Both the position numbers and the translations under genes were made by a program. Below are positions 34,701 to 42,865 of a DNA stretch of 64,000 nt, piece by piece. The notes beneath the pieces are model-generated. The model was not told the DNA's origin. It ran no database searches and was given only the letters and a program-made list of their open reading frames with translations. Position 1 is the stretch's first letter, and every line of letters starts with the position of its first letter. This DNA comes from Fischerella sp. CENA71 (lineage in GTDB: Bacteria > Cyanobacteriota > Cyanobacteriia > Cyanobacteriales > Nostocaceae): positions 62,001 through 126,000 of the forward strand of contig JANBVI010000064.1 in NCBI GenBank assembly GCA_024239075.1. The letters run 5' to 3'.

Positions 34701-37618
34701 GTGGATTCATCTTTGGAATCGCTAAAATTCACGCGAATCCGGTATGAACCAGACTCAGTTGGTGTCAAACTCACAGATTGAGGATTGTTTGCAGATGTAA
34801 CTTCTGTTTGTCCAACTGTTTTATATTCAACTTGATTTTTTGGTGTGCGGCTACCTTCCACTACCTGGGTAACACTATTGTATTTCATTTGTTGGAGTTC
34901 CAGACGTACCCGTTGACCAGATAGAGGTTTGCCTGTGGGGTCAGTTACAATGACTTCAATAGGGAAAGCTTTTCCAGCTTCCGCCACAAAATTACTTTTT
35001 AATCCGATTAAGCGATCGCTCGGCAGTGCCGTAAAAGTTTTAGAATTAGCTACAGCGAGATTAGAAACATCTGTAACTTCTACATCCACCCGGTAAGTCA
35101 TAGGGTAAGGTAAATCTTTCGCCACCGTGATTGTTTGACTGGTTTTACCATTAGCATCAAGTTGAGTATTAGTTTGCAGAACATCGCTTGGTACTGATGG
35201 AGGTTCCTCCGGCCAAAACCATTGTTTACCAAAACTAAATTCTTCCCAACCTTTAGGAATAAAATTAGCTTGTTGACGAGTCACAAAATATTTGGCTTTT
35301 CCTCCTTCTGTGGGCGCACCAAATAAATAATTACTCGTAGCATTCGCTTCTACCTTCTGATTAATTAAAGCAAATTCTTGATCTAGATTGAGTTCAACTT
35401 TAAAATTTGGTGGCTTAAACTCAGCTACACGAAACTCTCCGGTAATTTCTTTCCCATTTTTACCCTTAGCTTGAATTGTATAGTATCCCAAAGGCTGAGT
35501 TTTGTTGATGGGTAATTCAACAGAGAAAGTACCAAATTGATTCGTCGTTTTCGCACCTAAATCTGTTTTTTGTCCATTTGAATTTACCAGAGTTAATTGG
35601 TAGGTAGAATTCTTATCTTGTTGGATAACACCATTTTGCAAGTAATCAGCAAAACCAGTCACCCAAGCTTTTTCCCCTGGCTGATAAAGTTGTCTATCTG
35701 AAAATATCACTCCCCGTGATACTGCTTTCCCATCATTCCAATCTGCATAAATTCCATAACCGTAAGCACCACTATATTCTTCAGTTCGTGCAAACGCCCA
35801 ATCTTGATTTTCTCGCGCAATTACTAACAACTGTGGTGGACTTACAAAACTTTGCTGACTATCGAAACATTGCTGTAAATTTTCCTTTGTTAACCTCAAA
35901 GTTCCATTTTCATCAGTTTTACCTGAAGCACAAAATACAGGTTGGGGACGAGATTTCGCTTCTAACTTTGATGGATAAATTTGAATCTCAGCAGCTTTCA
36001 CAGGTGAACCATCAGCAAGATGATGTACTCTAATCAAACCCGCATCAGGAAACCACTGACTAAATACACCCAAATTCGTTAACTGTACCAATCCGTAAGT
36101 AGTCGGTTCTCGCCACACATCCTTACCATTTTCCTGATATTTATTAGTCCGCGCCTGCACTCCATAAGCTAACATTCCAGTGGCAGAATTTAGCTTTTCT
36201 CGCAAAGGTACATTTATCTCAAGTGGCTGATTTTTCTTACTTGCTACCTTAAAACTTTGCCAATCAGAAACTTTCGGTAATAAATCATTATTATCACCTT
36301 TAGGATAAGCAGAATTGAAATAAACTAAATCCGTTGGTTCCACTACCCGATAAGCAGCCTTATACTTTGCTTCGGGAAGATTCACCGTCGCAATATTGAG
36401 TTGTAAATCTTTACCCGCAGGGAAAATATTTAAACTATCAGGAACCCAAATATCTCCTGCCAACTCTCCAGTATTATACTTAACTGTAACTGGTTTACCC
36501 AAAGTTTGTCCAAACTGGTCTTTGAGATTACCACCAATTGTAATTGTATAATTAGTAGTTGGTTCTAAAGCATAAGGATTGATACTAATAATCTTGTCTT
36601 GATCATTAGCTTGAATCAAACGCGGAATTGATTTCGGTACTGGATTAATTTGAATATTTCCAATAGCCGTATCTGCAACCAAGCCATTGTTAAACTCTAA
36701 CTGCGGACTACCTTTCACAAATCTACCGTAAGCACCCGCCGCATCTGGTTGTCCATAAAATTTAATTCCCTTAAATGCTAAAGGTGCATAGGTACTCACC
36801 TTACTAACAAAAGCTTTATCACTAGCTAAATTGCCATAAGCTGGACGTATACCCTGAGCAAATTCTAAACGGTAATTTTTAGCTTTTTCTAAATTTTGTT
36901 GGGGAATGAGATTATAAATCCAATTCTGTGCTGAAGGGTCGAATTTTTCCAGAGGATCTGGACTTTCTCCTGGCTTATCTTCTTTTGCTAATTCAACTTT
37001 GAAACCTATAGCTTTATTTTTACCATCTGCAATTAACTGTACATGCTCCTGTGCTGAAGCCAAATCCAATTCCACATTAGAAGTAACTTGTAACTTCGGC
37101 TGTAAATCAATTGGTTCAGCCTCAGAATTTTCCACCGAATTTTTTCCAGGTAAATTAGTTAGTTTAATCGGTTCTGTATTAAAAGTCCAAGCCAAATCTT
37201 TCTCTAACCGATGATTTTTTAAATCAGCCAAACCAGCCTTGAGAGTAACTTGAAATCTTGTCGCCTTTGGCAAAGCCTTATCAGCTTGAAATCCTACCAT
37301 ACGCGGCGTTAAAAAACGAAACTGTCCCGTTAAAGGCGGCTCAAGCGCAAACTTTTGTAATAAATTCTGCTGTTCAGGACTATCCAAACTCTCAACCGGA
37401 ATCAAAGCTTCCTTAAAGCGAATCCGAACTTGATTTAAAGGAGCAGCTTCTCCAATCGGACTAATTTGTTCAATCCATTCTGGTAACTGCGGTAAAGGTA
37501 AAGCCGCAACCTCCGGTAATCTTTCTTTACCAGAATTAATACCAAATATATTACACCCTGCTATTCCGATGATTAACGTGAGGAATAGTAAGAATTTTAT
37601 AATTTTCTTTATAACCAT
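31787..37618 (-). CDS. Alpha-2-macroglobulin family lipoprotein without thioester motif
   Basis: A very large 1943-residue protein. The signal peptide ends in lipobox GIAGC, with Cys at residue 22. MG-type beta domains fill the first 1150 residues, with the MG2-like YQPGEKAWVTGF segment, and the conserved alpha-2-macroglobulin domain follows (FKLPDDLTTWRVMVAATD, TTKPLLTNAILPQFARPGD). The place where the CxEQ thioester is expected reads DLPFAEPAASQLL, so the covalent trap is missing. A terpenoid-cyclase-like helical barrel (LQLSDGGFAAFPG, then a WVSAYTAESLAKA helix) and a receptor-like domain follow. DNA at 33138-33272 is a G-rich palindromic repeat translated in frame. The gene is divergent from PBP1C, a known partner pairing in bacteria. 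Confidence 0.92.
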   Translation of the reverse strand: MVIKKIIKFLLFLTLIIGIAGCNIFGINSGKERLPEVAALPLPQLPEWIEQISPIGEAAPLNQVRIRFKEALIPVESLDSPEQQNLLQKFALEPPLTGQFRFLTPRMVGFQADKALPKATRFQVTLKAGLADLKNHRLEKDLAWTFNTEPIKLTNLPGKNSVENSEAEPIDLQPKLQVTSNVELDLASAQEHVQLIADGKNKAIGFKVELAKEDKPGESPDPLEKFDPSAQNWIYNLIPQQNLEKAKNYRLEFAQGIRPAYGNLASDKAFVSKVSTYAPLAFKGIKFYGQPDAAGAYGRFVKGSPQLEFNNGLVADTAIGNIQINPVPKSIPRLIQANDQDKIISINPYALEPTTNYTITIGGNLKDQFGQTLGKPVTVKYNTGELAGDIWVPDSLNIFPAGKDLQLNIATVNLPEAKYKAAYRVVEPTDLVYFNSAYPKGDNNDLLPKVSDWQSFKVASKKNQPLEINVPLREKLNSATGMLAYGVQARTNKYQENGKDVWREPTTYGLVQLTNLGVFSQWFPDAGLIRVHHLADGSPVKAAEIQIYPSKLEAKSRPQPVFCASGKTDENGTLRLTKENLQQCFDSQQSFVSPPQLLVIARENQDWAFARTEEYSGAYGYGIYADWNDGKAVSRGVIFSDRQLYQPGEKAWVTGFADYLQNGVIQQDKNSTYQLTLVNSNGQKTDLGAKTTNQFGTFSVELPINKTQPLGYYTIQAKGKNGKEITGEFRVAEFKPPNFKVELNLDQEFALINQKVEANATSNYLFGAPTEGGKAKYFVTRQQANFIPKGWEEFSFGKQWFWPEEPPSVPSDVLQTNTQLDANGKTSQTITVAKDLPYPMTYRVDVEVTDVSNLAVANSKTFTALPSDRLIGLKSNFVAEAGKAFPIEVIVTDPTGKPLSGQRVRLELQQMKYNSVTQVVEGSRTPKNQVEYKTVGQTEVTSANNPQSVSLTPTESGSYRIRVNFSDSKDESTATDLQIWATGENPVYWGSQERDRIEVKLDKQEFKPGETATALIQSPYPEGELYFAVIKDKPLYQQVIKIKGGAPQIQFPVTSDMLPNAAVEAVLVRQGKPLNQVEPGSIDKLVKIGFAPFKVNLQDKYLKVQVTPQLTTVAPGTEQTLQFQLQDNQGNPAKGQLTVMVVNEAVLQLSGYRPPDLVNTVYAEQAIATRFSDNRPQVVVEQSNLAEPKGWGYGGGLSAGAANTRIRKDFQPLAYYNGSVVTDDDGKAQITFKLPDDLTTWRVMVAATDGNLRFGNGETTFLTTKPLLTNAILPQFARPGDNFQAGLTVTNNTGKTGNLNINGKVSGTVQFTNKNPHTANLQTKAESATQAYRFPIVATNVGESKIRFTTQLNNIAADAFEVPLEIQPLTITEQVVETGITNKQVKIPLNVEKNTVPQEGGLDIQLASTLIPEIKAPAQEVWQDNDLPFAEPAASQLLIAANLQTLSEEWGSGTGDRGKGIGDRGDKEDNFSLNLYPNPQYPIPDPQSPIPNSQIRQAIEKLQKLQLSDGGFAAFPGQEKSDPWVSAYTAESLAKANQVFPNSIDTRMVSRLKGYLQKTLANPGKYEFCKQQPCKSQMQLNALIALAELGDKSNTFVTDIYQQRQAFDTVTQIKLARYLSQLSEWQDESQLLLKQLQQYIYETGRTATVSLPRSWGWMSSPTTAQAQALRLFISQQAKPEIIDRLLQSLLSLRRDGTWQTSYDNAQALTALVEYVQLEPTSPNFVAIVQLAGRRLGEVKFTRASNPSADIKVPMDRLPRGRHDLQLQKSGQGNLHYLVAYRYRLQGNQPGRYNGLRVSRSIRGIDDQKILQKTNIYALDKPLSLKTGQVFDINLEVIADHSVEHVVITDPLPAGFEAVDESFQTANSALQTPTDSWELGYKNIYRDRIVAYADHLEPGVYNLHYLVRSVTPGTFSYPGAEAHLQYVPEEFGRVAESTLVLEEK
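33138..33272. repeat. G-rich palindromic repeat inserted in frame in the macroglobulin gene
   Basis: GGGGATTGGGGATTGGGG units (33146-33190) are followed after about 30 nt by CCCCTGTCCCCGATCCCC units (33225-33270), forming a long imperfect hairpin. The same units lie in spacers near 3115, 15345, 23220 and 28500. In the minus reading frame the element encodes low-complexity peptide (GTGDRGKGIGDRG and YPIPDPQSPIPNSQ) without a stop. Confidence 0.75.
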
Positions 37619-38033
37619 GTCTAAGCTAAATCTTGATGGACAATACCCATCCTAAAAGTAAATAATAATGACTTACATTGATACACTAAGATAACTGTTT
37701 GTTCCAGCAAAGTCCTACAAATTTTAAAAAATTAATAAATTTTACCAAATAATCAAGAGCATCCCAGTTTTTGAAATTTCGGCGATATGCTGAGAGCATG
37801 AATAAACGCACCACAAAGGACACAAAGGACGCAAAGGTAAGAGAAGTCTAAAGGATTTTTGCGTCTTCCCGTGAATTTTGGAAAAATTAGGATTCTCCTT
37901 CTTCCTTTGTGTTCTTTGTGTCCTTTGTGGTTTAATCAAAAAATATTTATTACAACTTGGAAATATTTCCCGAACAAACTGTAATTACCACGCAACAATT
38001 AATATTATTTTTCCCCCGATAGAGGATTGGCTG
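37619..38033. other. Divergent promoter region with a large inverted repeat
   Basis: This spacer must hold the promoters for the macroglobulin gene (minus) and pbpC (plus). 37811-37930 is an inverted repeat with 27-bp arms (25 matches) of the CCACAAAGGACACAAAGGAC type. It belongs to a common cyanobacterial repeat family; diverged relatives lie near 12225, 28900, 31740 and 46130. No further gene is supported. Confidence 0.6.
37811..37930. repeat. CCACAAAGGACACAAAGGAC inverted repeat (MITE-like)
   Basis: The left arm 37811-37837 and right arm 37904-37930 differ at two positions and enclose 66 bp. No coding capacity. The frame running from 37878 into pbpC merely translates its right arm. Confidence 0.75.
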
Positions 38034-40469
38034 ATGAAAAAAGCAAAGAGATTGCTAATCCCCATTAAGCAGAAAATTTTGCCTCAACTCAACCGCAAAA
38101 CCAGCAAAATCATCCTAACTTTACTATTAATCTGTTTTCTCATCCGCTCAACACCCTATTTAGCCCCAATTCGTGCCAATGATATTTTACAAACACAACT
38201 GGCATTAGAATTTAGCGATCGCAATGGATTACAATTAGGAACAATCCTCACCCGTGATCAAGAACATACAGCAGTAGTACCACTCAATCAAGTTTCTTCC
38301 CAATTTATCCAAGCAATATTGGCTGCTGAAGATAGCCAATTTTATCATCATGGCGCGCTCGATCTAAAAGCTGTTGTCCGCGCCGTCAAAGATGCTATTC
38401 AAACCAAAAGAATTGTTTCCGGTGCTTCCACAATTACCATGCAACTAGCGCGGATGCTAGATAACTCTCCCCGCAATCTATCAGGTAAAATTCGTGAAGT
38501 TTGGTTATCTTGGCGATTAGCAGCAGGAATGAGTAAAGATGAAATTCTTCCTGCTTATATCAATCGTTTACCAATGGGCGGTAATGTTTATGGTGTGGAA
38601 GCTGCTGCTCGTACCTATTTTTCCATACCTGCTAGTGATTTAAACCTGGCTCAAGCTAGTCTTTTAGCTGCTATTCCTAATAATCCTACTTATTTTGACC
38701 CACTGCAACATCGAGAACGCCTCAAACAACGCCAAAAATATGTTCTGAATCGAATGGTACAGGATGGATATGTTAATAGTGCGATCGCTCAACGTGCATA
38801 TAATGAAGAGGTTTCCTTCCAGTCGCGCCAAAAAGGAATTTTTGCAGCACCACACTTTTTGTTTTGGTTAGCAACTCAGCAAAGCACTCCATCACTCAAT
38901 CACAGAAACTCTATCCGCACAACAATAAATAAACCTTTACAACAATTTGTCGAAGCACAGGTACAGCAAGTACTTTCTTCCCTCGCAGCGAATAATGTTC
39001 ATCACGCAGCTGCTTTAGTAGTAGACAACTACACTGGCGAAGTTTTAGCTTATGTCGGTTCACCAAATTATTTTGATGAAGCAAAGTTGGGGCGTAATGA
39101 TGGAGTACAGGCGCTACGTCAACCAGGCTCTACCCTCAAACCTTTTCTGTATGAATTAGCTTTAGAAAAAGGTGTAATTCGCCCGAATACTATCTTGGCA
39201 GATGTACCTGCATACTACGCCATTCCTGGTGCAAAAGTTTACAATCCCACAGATTACAACAAAAGTTTTCTCGGCCCTGTGCGGGTACGAATAGCGTTAG
39301 CGAATTCTCTCAATGTTCCAGCAGTCAGGGTGTTAGAAAAAGTAGGCGTAGAGACTTTTTTAAGTCGTTTGCATGAATTGGGATTTGCACATTTAAATCA
39401 AACCCCAGAATACTATGGACTCGGTTTAACTTTGGGTAGTGGCGAAGTGAATTTGTGGGAACTAGCCCAAGCTTACCTCACAATGGCACGATTTGGAGAA
39501 GTTAAGCCGTTGGTGACTATTTTAGATGAAAGACACGGGGAAGCGGGGACATTCGGACACGGAGACTCGGGGAAAGAAAACACAAAGATATTCCCCCTCT
39601 TTGCGTCACCAACTCTCCGCTTCTCCGTGTCTTCAAAGGCGTCACCGCGTCTCCCTCTCTTCCTAGCAACATGGCAATTAATCACTGATATGCTGAGTGA
39701 TAACCATGCCCGTGCGACAGCTTTTGGTGTAGACTCGGTGTTAAATTTACCCTTCCCCACAGCTGTAAAAACAGGCACTTCCTCTAATTTTCGCGACACC
39801 TGGACTGTTGGCTTTACTGCTGATTACACAGTCGCTACCTGGGTAGGTAATTTCAACGGCGAACCGATGCGGCAAGTATCTGGTGTTACCGGAGCTGCAC
39901 CCCTATGGAATCGGATTATGTTGCACTTACATGAACACCATCAACCCGCTAATTTTCCCATTCCAGAAGCATTAGTACAATTACCAATTTGTGCAATTTC
40001 TGGGTTAAAACCAACACCAGATTGCACATCTGTAGTTCAGGAATATTTTTATCCAGAAGATATTAGTGCTTACAAAGACCAAAATAATTTCAATTTATCT
40101 AGCCAGTATAATGATTGGTTAGCTCAACAACCACAGTCTAACTTTGGTTCTGACAAACTGAAAATTTTGTTTCCTCGCAATGACGATTTATTTTTGCTAT
40201 CTCCTAGTGAAGAAGGACAACAAAAATTAGAGTTCAAGCTAGCAGGAACTCCAGCTGAGTCTGTAGAGTGGTGGTTGAATGGTGAAAAACTGACAACAAA
40301 TTCAACGAAGTCTTTGTTTTGGCGTTTACATCCCGGTAGCTGGACTTTGTCAGTTAAAAGTGGCGATATGACTGACAGAGTGACTTTTCAAGTGGAGTTA
40401 GCTAAAACACAACCCCCACGTCGAGGCTTTTCTGTGGTTAATTCTCAAATGAAGAGCGATCGCCAATAA
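38034..40469 (+). CDS. pbpC: Penicillin-binding protein 1C (bifunctional transglycosylase/transpeptidase)
   Basis: 811 residues from ATG 38034, preceded by AGAGGA; a longer in-frame start only translates an upstream repeat. One N-terminal membrane helix (about 24-40) anchors the protein. The GT51 domain has EDSQFYHHGALD and GASTITMQLARML. The transpeptidase has the SxxK serine in RQPGSTLKPF, SLN in ANSLNVPAV and KTG in AVKTGTSSNF. The C-terminal BiPBP_C domain begins around residue 720. A palindromic repeat at 39529-39670 adds about 45 residues between VKPLVTIL and WQLITDML. It polymerises and cross-links peptidoglycan. Its divergent neighbour is the macroglobulin gene. Confidence 0.93.
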   Translation: MKKAKRLLIPIKQKILPQLNRKTSKIILTLLLICFLIRSTPYLAPIRANDILQTQLALEFSDRNGLQLGTILTRDQEHTAVVPLNQVSSQFIQAILAAEDSQFYHHGALDLKAVVRAVKDAIQTKRIVSGASTITMQLARMLDNSPRNLSGKIREVWLSWRLAAGMSKDEILPAYINRLPMGGNVYGVEAAARTYFSIPASDLNLAQASLLAAIPNNPTYFDPLQHRERLKQRQKYVLNRMVQDGYVNSAIAQRAYNEEVSFQSRQKGIFAAPHFLFWLATQQSTPSLNHRNSIRTTINKPLQQFVEAQVQQVLSSLAANNVHHAAALVVDNYTGEVLAYVGSPNYFDEAKLGRNDGVQALRQPGSTLKPFLYELALEKGVIRPNTILADVPAYYAIPGAKVYNPTDYNKSFLGPVRVRIALANSLNVPAVRVLEKVGVETFLSRLHELGFAHLNQTPEYYGLGLTLGSGEVNLWELAQAYLTMARFGEVKPLVTILDERHGEAGTFGHGDSGKENTKIFPLFASPTLRFSVSSKASPRLPLFLATWQLITDMLSDNHARATAFGVDSVLNLPFPTAVKTGTSSNFRDTWTVGFTADYTVATWVGNFNGEPMRQVSGVTGAAPLWNRIMLHLHEHHQPANFPIPEALVQLPICAISGLKPTPDCTSVVQEYFYPEDISAYKDQNNFNLSSQYNDWLAQQPQSNFGSDKLKILFPRNDDLFLLSPSEEGQQKLEFKLAGTPAESVEWWLNGEKLTTNSTKSLFWRLHPGSWTLSVKSGDMTDRVTFQVELAKTQPPRRGFSVVNSQMKSDRQ
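39529..39670. repeat. Palindromic repeat inserted in frame in pbpC
   Basis: AAAGACACGGGGAAGCGG (39529-39546) pairs with CCGCTTCTCCGTGTCTT (39617-39633) with one mismatch, and 39640-39655 repeats GCGTCACCGCGTCTCC. The same vocabulary occurs in the spacer at 3120-3235. Other PBP1C proteins have no counterpart at this point, as far as I recall. The element has no stop in the pbpC frame. Confidence 0.75.
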
Positions 40470-40747
40470 TCCGTAATCTCATATACCAGAAAAATGTGAT
40501 TATCCTTACAAATTCAAGCTTATTTAATCGTTTTTCCGGAAACAGACATGCAGGAACGGATGATATACATTAAGGATGAAGATTTTAAGTTCGTCCACAT
40601 CTGTAGGTATAATCCTATTGCTAGACAGAGAAATACCATAATCCGCCTCAATATCCATAGCTAAGACAGATGCGGTAACTTAAGCAGAGTATTTACTATT
40701 GATTTTGAGATTTATTTAATTAAAATTACTGTTCTATCTAAAAAACC

Positions 40748-40921
40748 ATGGTGAGTACAATGACAACTACACAAACTGAATTAAACAAAAAAGCACCCAA
40801 ATCCACAAAAAGAAACCAGTCTTTTCGCAACGTGGATATTGGTACTCCTTTAAAACCAGTACGCCAACGCCAGAAAAAGCAAGAATATGAAGCACTCAGC
40901 GACTGGTCACATGCTAGTTAA
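40748..40921 (+). CDS. Small hypothetical protein (57 residues)
   Basis: Begins MVSTMTTTQTELNKKAPK, with a second possible start at 40760. The product is strongly basic in the middle (RQRQKKQEYEAL) and ends SDWSHAS. There are no hydrophobic segments. It is unrecognised; coding-like codon use and a compact, complete frame in an otherwise empty spacer are the only support. Confidence 0.45.
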   Translation: MVSTMTTTQTELNKKAPKSTKRNQSFRNVDIGTPLKPVRQRQKKQEYEALSDWSHAS

Positions 40922-40985
40922 TATGTTGGTAGTTATTCATTGATCATTGGTGATTTTTTAATTTTCTCAAATCACTAACCACTAA

Positions 40986-41096
40986 CTAATATGCAGGTGT
41001 TGCAGTGGTAGCTAACCAAAGACTTAACACCAAAATTAGCAGGCCAATTTTGACAATTAGGTAAATAATGTTTTCAGGTATGGGAATATCATACAT
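40986..41096 (-). CDS. Single-span membrane peptide (36 residues)
   Basis: ATG 41096 follows a strong ribosome site (AGGAAAGGGGG, about 8 nt upstream). The product has a short polar N-terminus (MYDIPIPEN) and one continuous hydrophobic helix (IIYLIVKIGLLILVLSLWLA), then ATTATPAY. The size and topology are like the very small subunits of photosynthetic or NDH-1 complexes, but I recognise no particular one. A coding start with this ribosome site and a clean helix is unlikely by chance. Confidence 0.5.
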   Translation of the reverse strand: MYDIPIPENIIYLIVKIGLLILVLSLWLATTATPAY

Positions 41097-41506
41097 AGCT
41101 TTTACCCCCTTTCCTGTCCATAACTTTGGAGAGTTTATAGTAAGGACTTTAGTCCTCATCTGAACTCTCTTAAACTTGTATATTCGTATTCTCTCCTAAA
41201 ATTGAATCAAGCAAAATCTAAAGTAAAGCTTCAGTAAAAATATTTAACATATTTACATATAGCAATCCTAAATCATTCGCGAACAACAAGCTCCCCAACT
41301 TATTATAGACACTGATAGAATGGCTTCCCGGAGCGTAGAAGTCGCAGAGCTGGTTATCTCAACTTTCACAATTCAAAATTGCTAAATACCAAGCAAAGGG
41401 ACGGTTTTTAGCAGCCTACAGCATTAATTTTGATGGGTAAATTATGTTTGTAGTGTAGACTTGATTGTTCACATATTCAAGCACTAAAGTGCTTACTACA
41501 AACCTC
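41097..41506. other. Intergenic region with repeat copy
   Basis: An AAGGACTTTAGTCCTC hairpin lies at 41143-41158, a frequent cyanobacterial spacer motif. 41446-41503 is a copy of the GTAGT...ACTACAAAC repeat. No gene is seen. Confidence 0.5.
41446..41503. repeat. Interspersed repeat, GTAGT...ACTACAAAC family (copy 2)
   Basis: GTTTGTAGTGTAGAC at the left, AAGCACTAAAGTGCTTACTACAAAC at the right; related to 5363-5429 and 47181-47236. It ends 4 bp before the stop of the GNAT gene. Confidence 0.65.
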
Positions 41507-41983
41507 TCAAAATTCTTGTAAACTAATATCTTTATCCATACGATAATTAATCAACTTTACACCCCGGCGTTCTACTGTTTGTTGATTTATAACTTGAAAT
41601 CCTTTATGCTCAAAAAAAGCTTTGGCAGTGATACTTACTTCTGTAAATACTCTTTTTATTCCTAATGCTTTTGCCTGGGTTTCTAAAGTTTCTAAAAGTT
41701 TACTCCCTACCCCCATGCGTTGAAAATCTTTATGGCAATAAAAACAATCTATATGTCCATCAGGTTCTAGTTGAGCAAACCCAATAATTTTTCCATCTAA
41801 TTCTGCGACATAACTCATCTTGGAATGTAAATGTTCATTCCATCTTCGATAATCCATATATTGAGGCGCCCATGCATTTACTTGCTCTGGCGTATAATCT
41901 CGAATATTAATATTGTGGACAGTATCATAAAATAACTGCATAATTTCTTGCGTATCTTGATGATGAAATTTTCTGATATTCAT
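41507..41983 (-). CDS. GNAT family N-acetyltransferase
   Basis: 158 residues from ATG 41983; an in-frame upstream start would add ten unlike residues. The start MNIRKFHHQDTQEIMQLFYDTVH..N..DYTPEQVNAWAP is typical of a YafP-like GNAT group. The acetyl-CoA binding loop QRMGVGSKLLE is at about 94-104 and the closing strand includes FFEHKGFQV. The substrate, a small amine or a protein N-terminus, cannot be inferred. It stands alone between repeat-rich spacers. Confidence 0.85.
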   Translation of the reverse strand: MNIRKFHHQDTQEIMQLFYDTVHNINIRDYTPEQVNAWAPQYMDYRRWNEHLHSKMSYVAELDGKIIGFAQLEPDGHIDCFYCHKDFQRMGVGSKLLETLETQAKALGIKRVFTEVSITAKAFFEHKGFQVINQQTVERRGVKLINYRMDKDISLQEF

Positions 41984-42100
41984 AAAATTTATTAACCAAG
42001 CCGACGTCATCATAGAACTAAAAGTCCCATCATCAGGAATGCTTCATCGATACCCCAGATTCATCTGTGGATTCAACCGAAAATCTATAATCGAACAACG

Positions 42101-42237
42101 ATGTATCAAACCGATCCCCCACTTTCACCAAAAGATGTGCTACCTAACCTATCATGTACGATCTGCCTGGTTTGCCTGATCAGTTTCATTTACTGCAAGC
42201 TCGTCTTTTAGACAAAACTTTTCGTCCTTCCAATTAA
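42101..42237 (+). pseudogene. Uma2 family (DUF820) N-terminal remnant
   Basis: Two short frames, MYQTDPPLSPKDVLPN from 42101 and MYDLPGLPDQFHLLQARLLD from 42154 to the stop at 42237, match in order the N-terminus I remember for cyanobacterial Uma2 endonuclease-like proteins. They are in different frames and an internal piece is missing. The rest of the gene is gone. This accounts for part of the 42014-42329 spacer, which otherwise holds nothing recognisable. Confidence 0.5.
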
Positions 42238-42329
42238 CGTAGCGATCAAAGGTTGATAGCACAGTTGCGTAGACGCTGCATCGGCTTGTCGTTAGACATC
42301 GCTCGGCGTGGAACCTGATTTAGAATAGT

Positions 42330-42578
42330 TTATCTAATTTCTAAATAGCTTTCATATTTATCAGAATTGGTATAAGGTTCTACGTTGGGATCGGTATAAG
42401 GTTCAGGATTGGGATCTAAATAGGGTTCTACGTTAGGATCAACATAAGGCTCAGGATTAGGATCTACGTAGGGTTCTATGTTGGGATCAGCATAAGGTTC
42501 AGGATTAGGTTTTGTATAGGGATCTAAATTGGGGTCTTCGTAGGGTTCTACAATTTGGTTGGGATCGGAGATATTCAT
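42330..42578 (-). CDS. EPYxDPNx octapeptide-repeat protein
   Basis: 82 residues, about 65 of them built from seven to eight tandem copies of an eight-residue unit (EPYADPNI, EPYVDPNP, EPYVDPNV, EPYLDPNP, EPYTDPNV). N-terminal MNISDPNQIV and a short C-terminal tail KYESYLEIR frame the array. It is strongly acidic and Pro/Tyr-rich, with no signal peptide or membrane helix. The DNA units vary at third positions while the protein motif is kept, which argues for selection on the peptide. It is unrecognised. Confidence 0.6.
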   Translation of the reverse strand: MNISDPNQIVEPYEDPNLDPYTKPNPEPYADPNIEPYVDPNPEPYVDPNVEPYLDPNPEPYTDPNVEPYTNSDKYESYLEIR

Positions 42579-42865
42579 AATGTCTTTAATCTAATTCTAC
42601 GCTGTCACTGAGTATGAAAACCTTTATTTACTGACTATAAAAACAGAGAAATTACTTAGGAAATTTATTCACATCTAATTACTATCTACCAGAAAATATT
42701 AATTCGCATCTATCAATAGGCTGTTTTTTAAGTAAGTCAGCACATTGAAACTACTCGTGAGGATTGTCATTTGTCATTTGTCAAAGAAGAAGGGTAAAAG
42801 GAACAGAAAACTACATGAATCCCCTTTACCCTTTCCTTACCCTTTAACCAAACTTTAGCAGTTGG

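Noticed and set aside
37878-38033. N-terminal extension of PBP1C
   Set aside because: The extra 52 residues (LCVLCVLCG) are a translation of the inverted repeat; ATG 38034 has a ribosome site and gives a normal PBP N-terminus.
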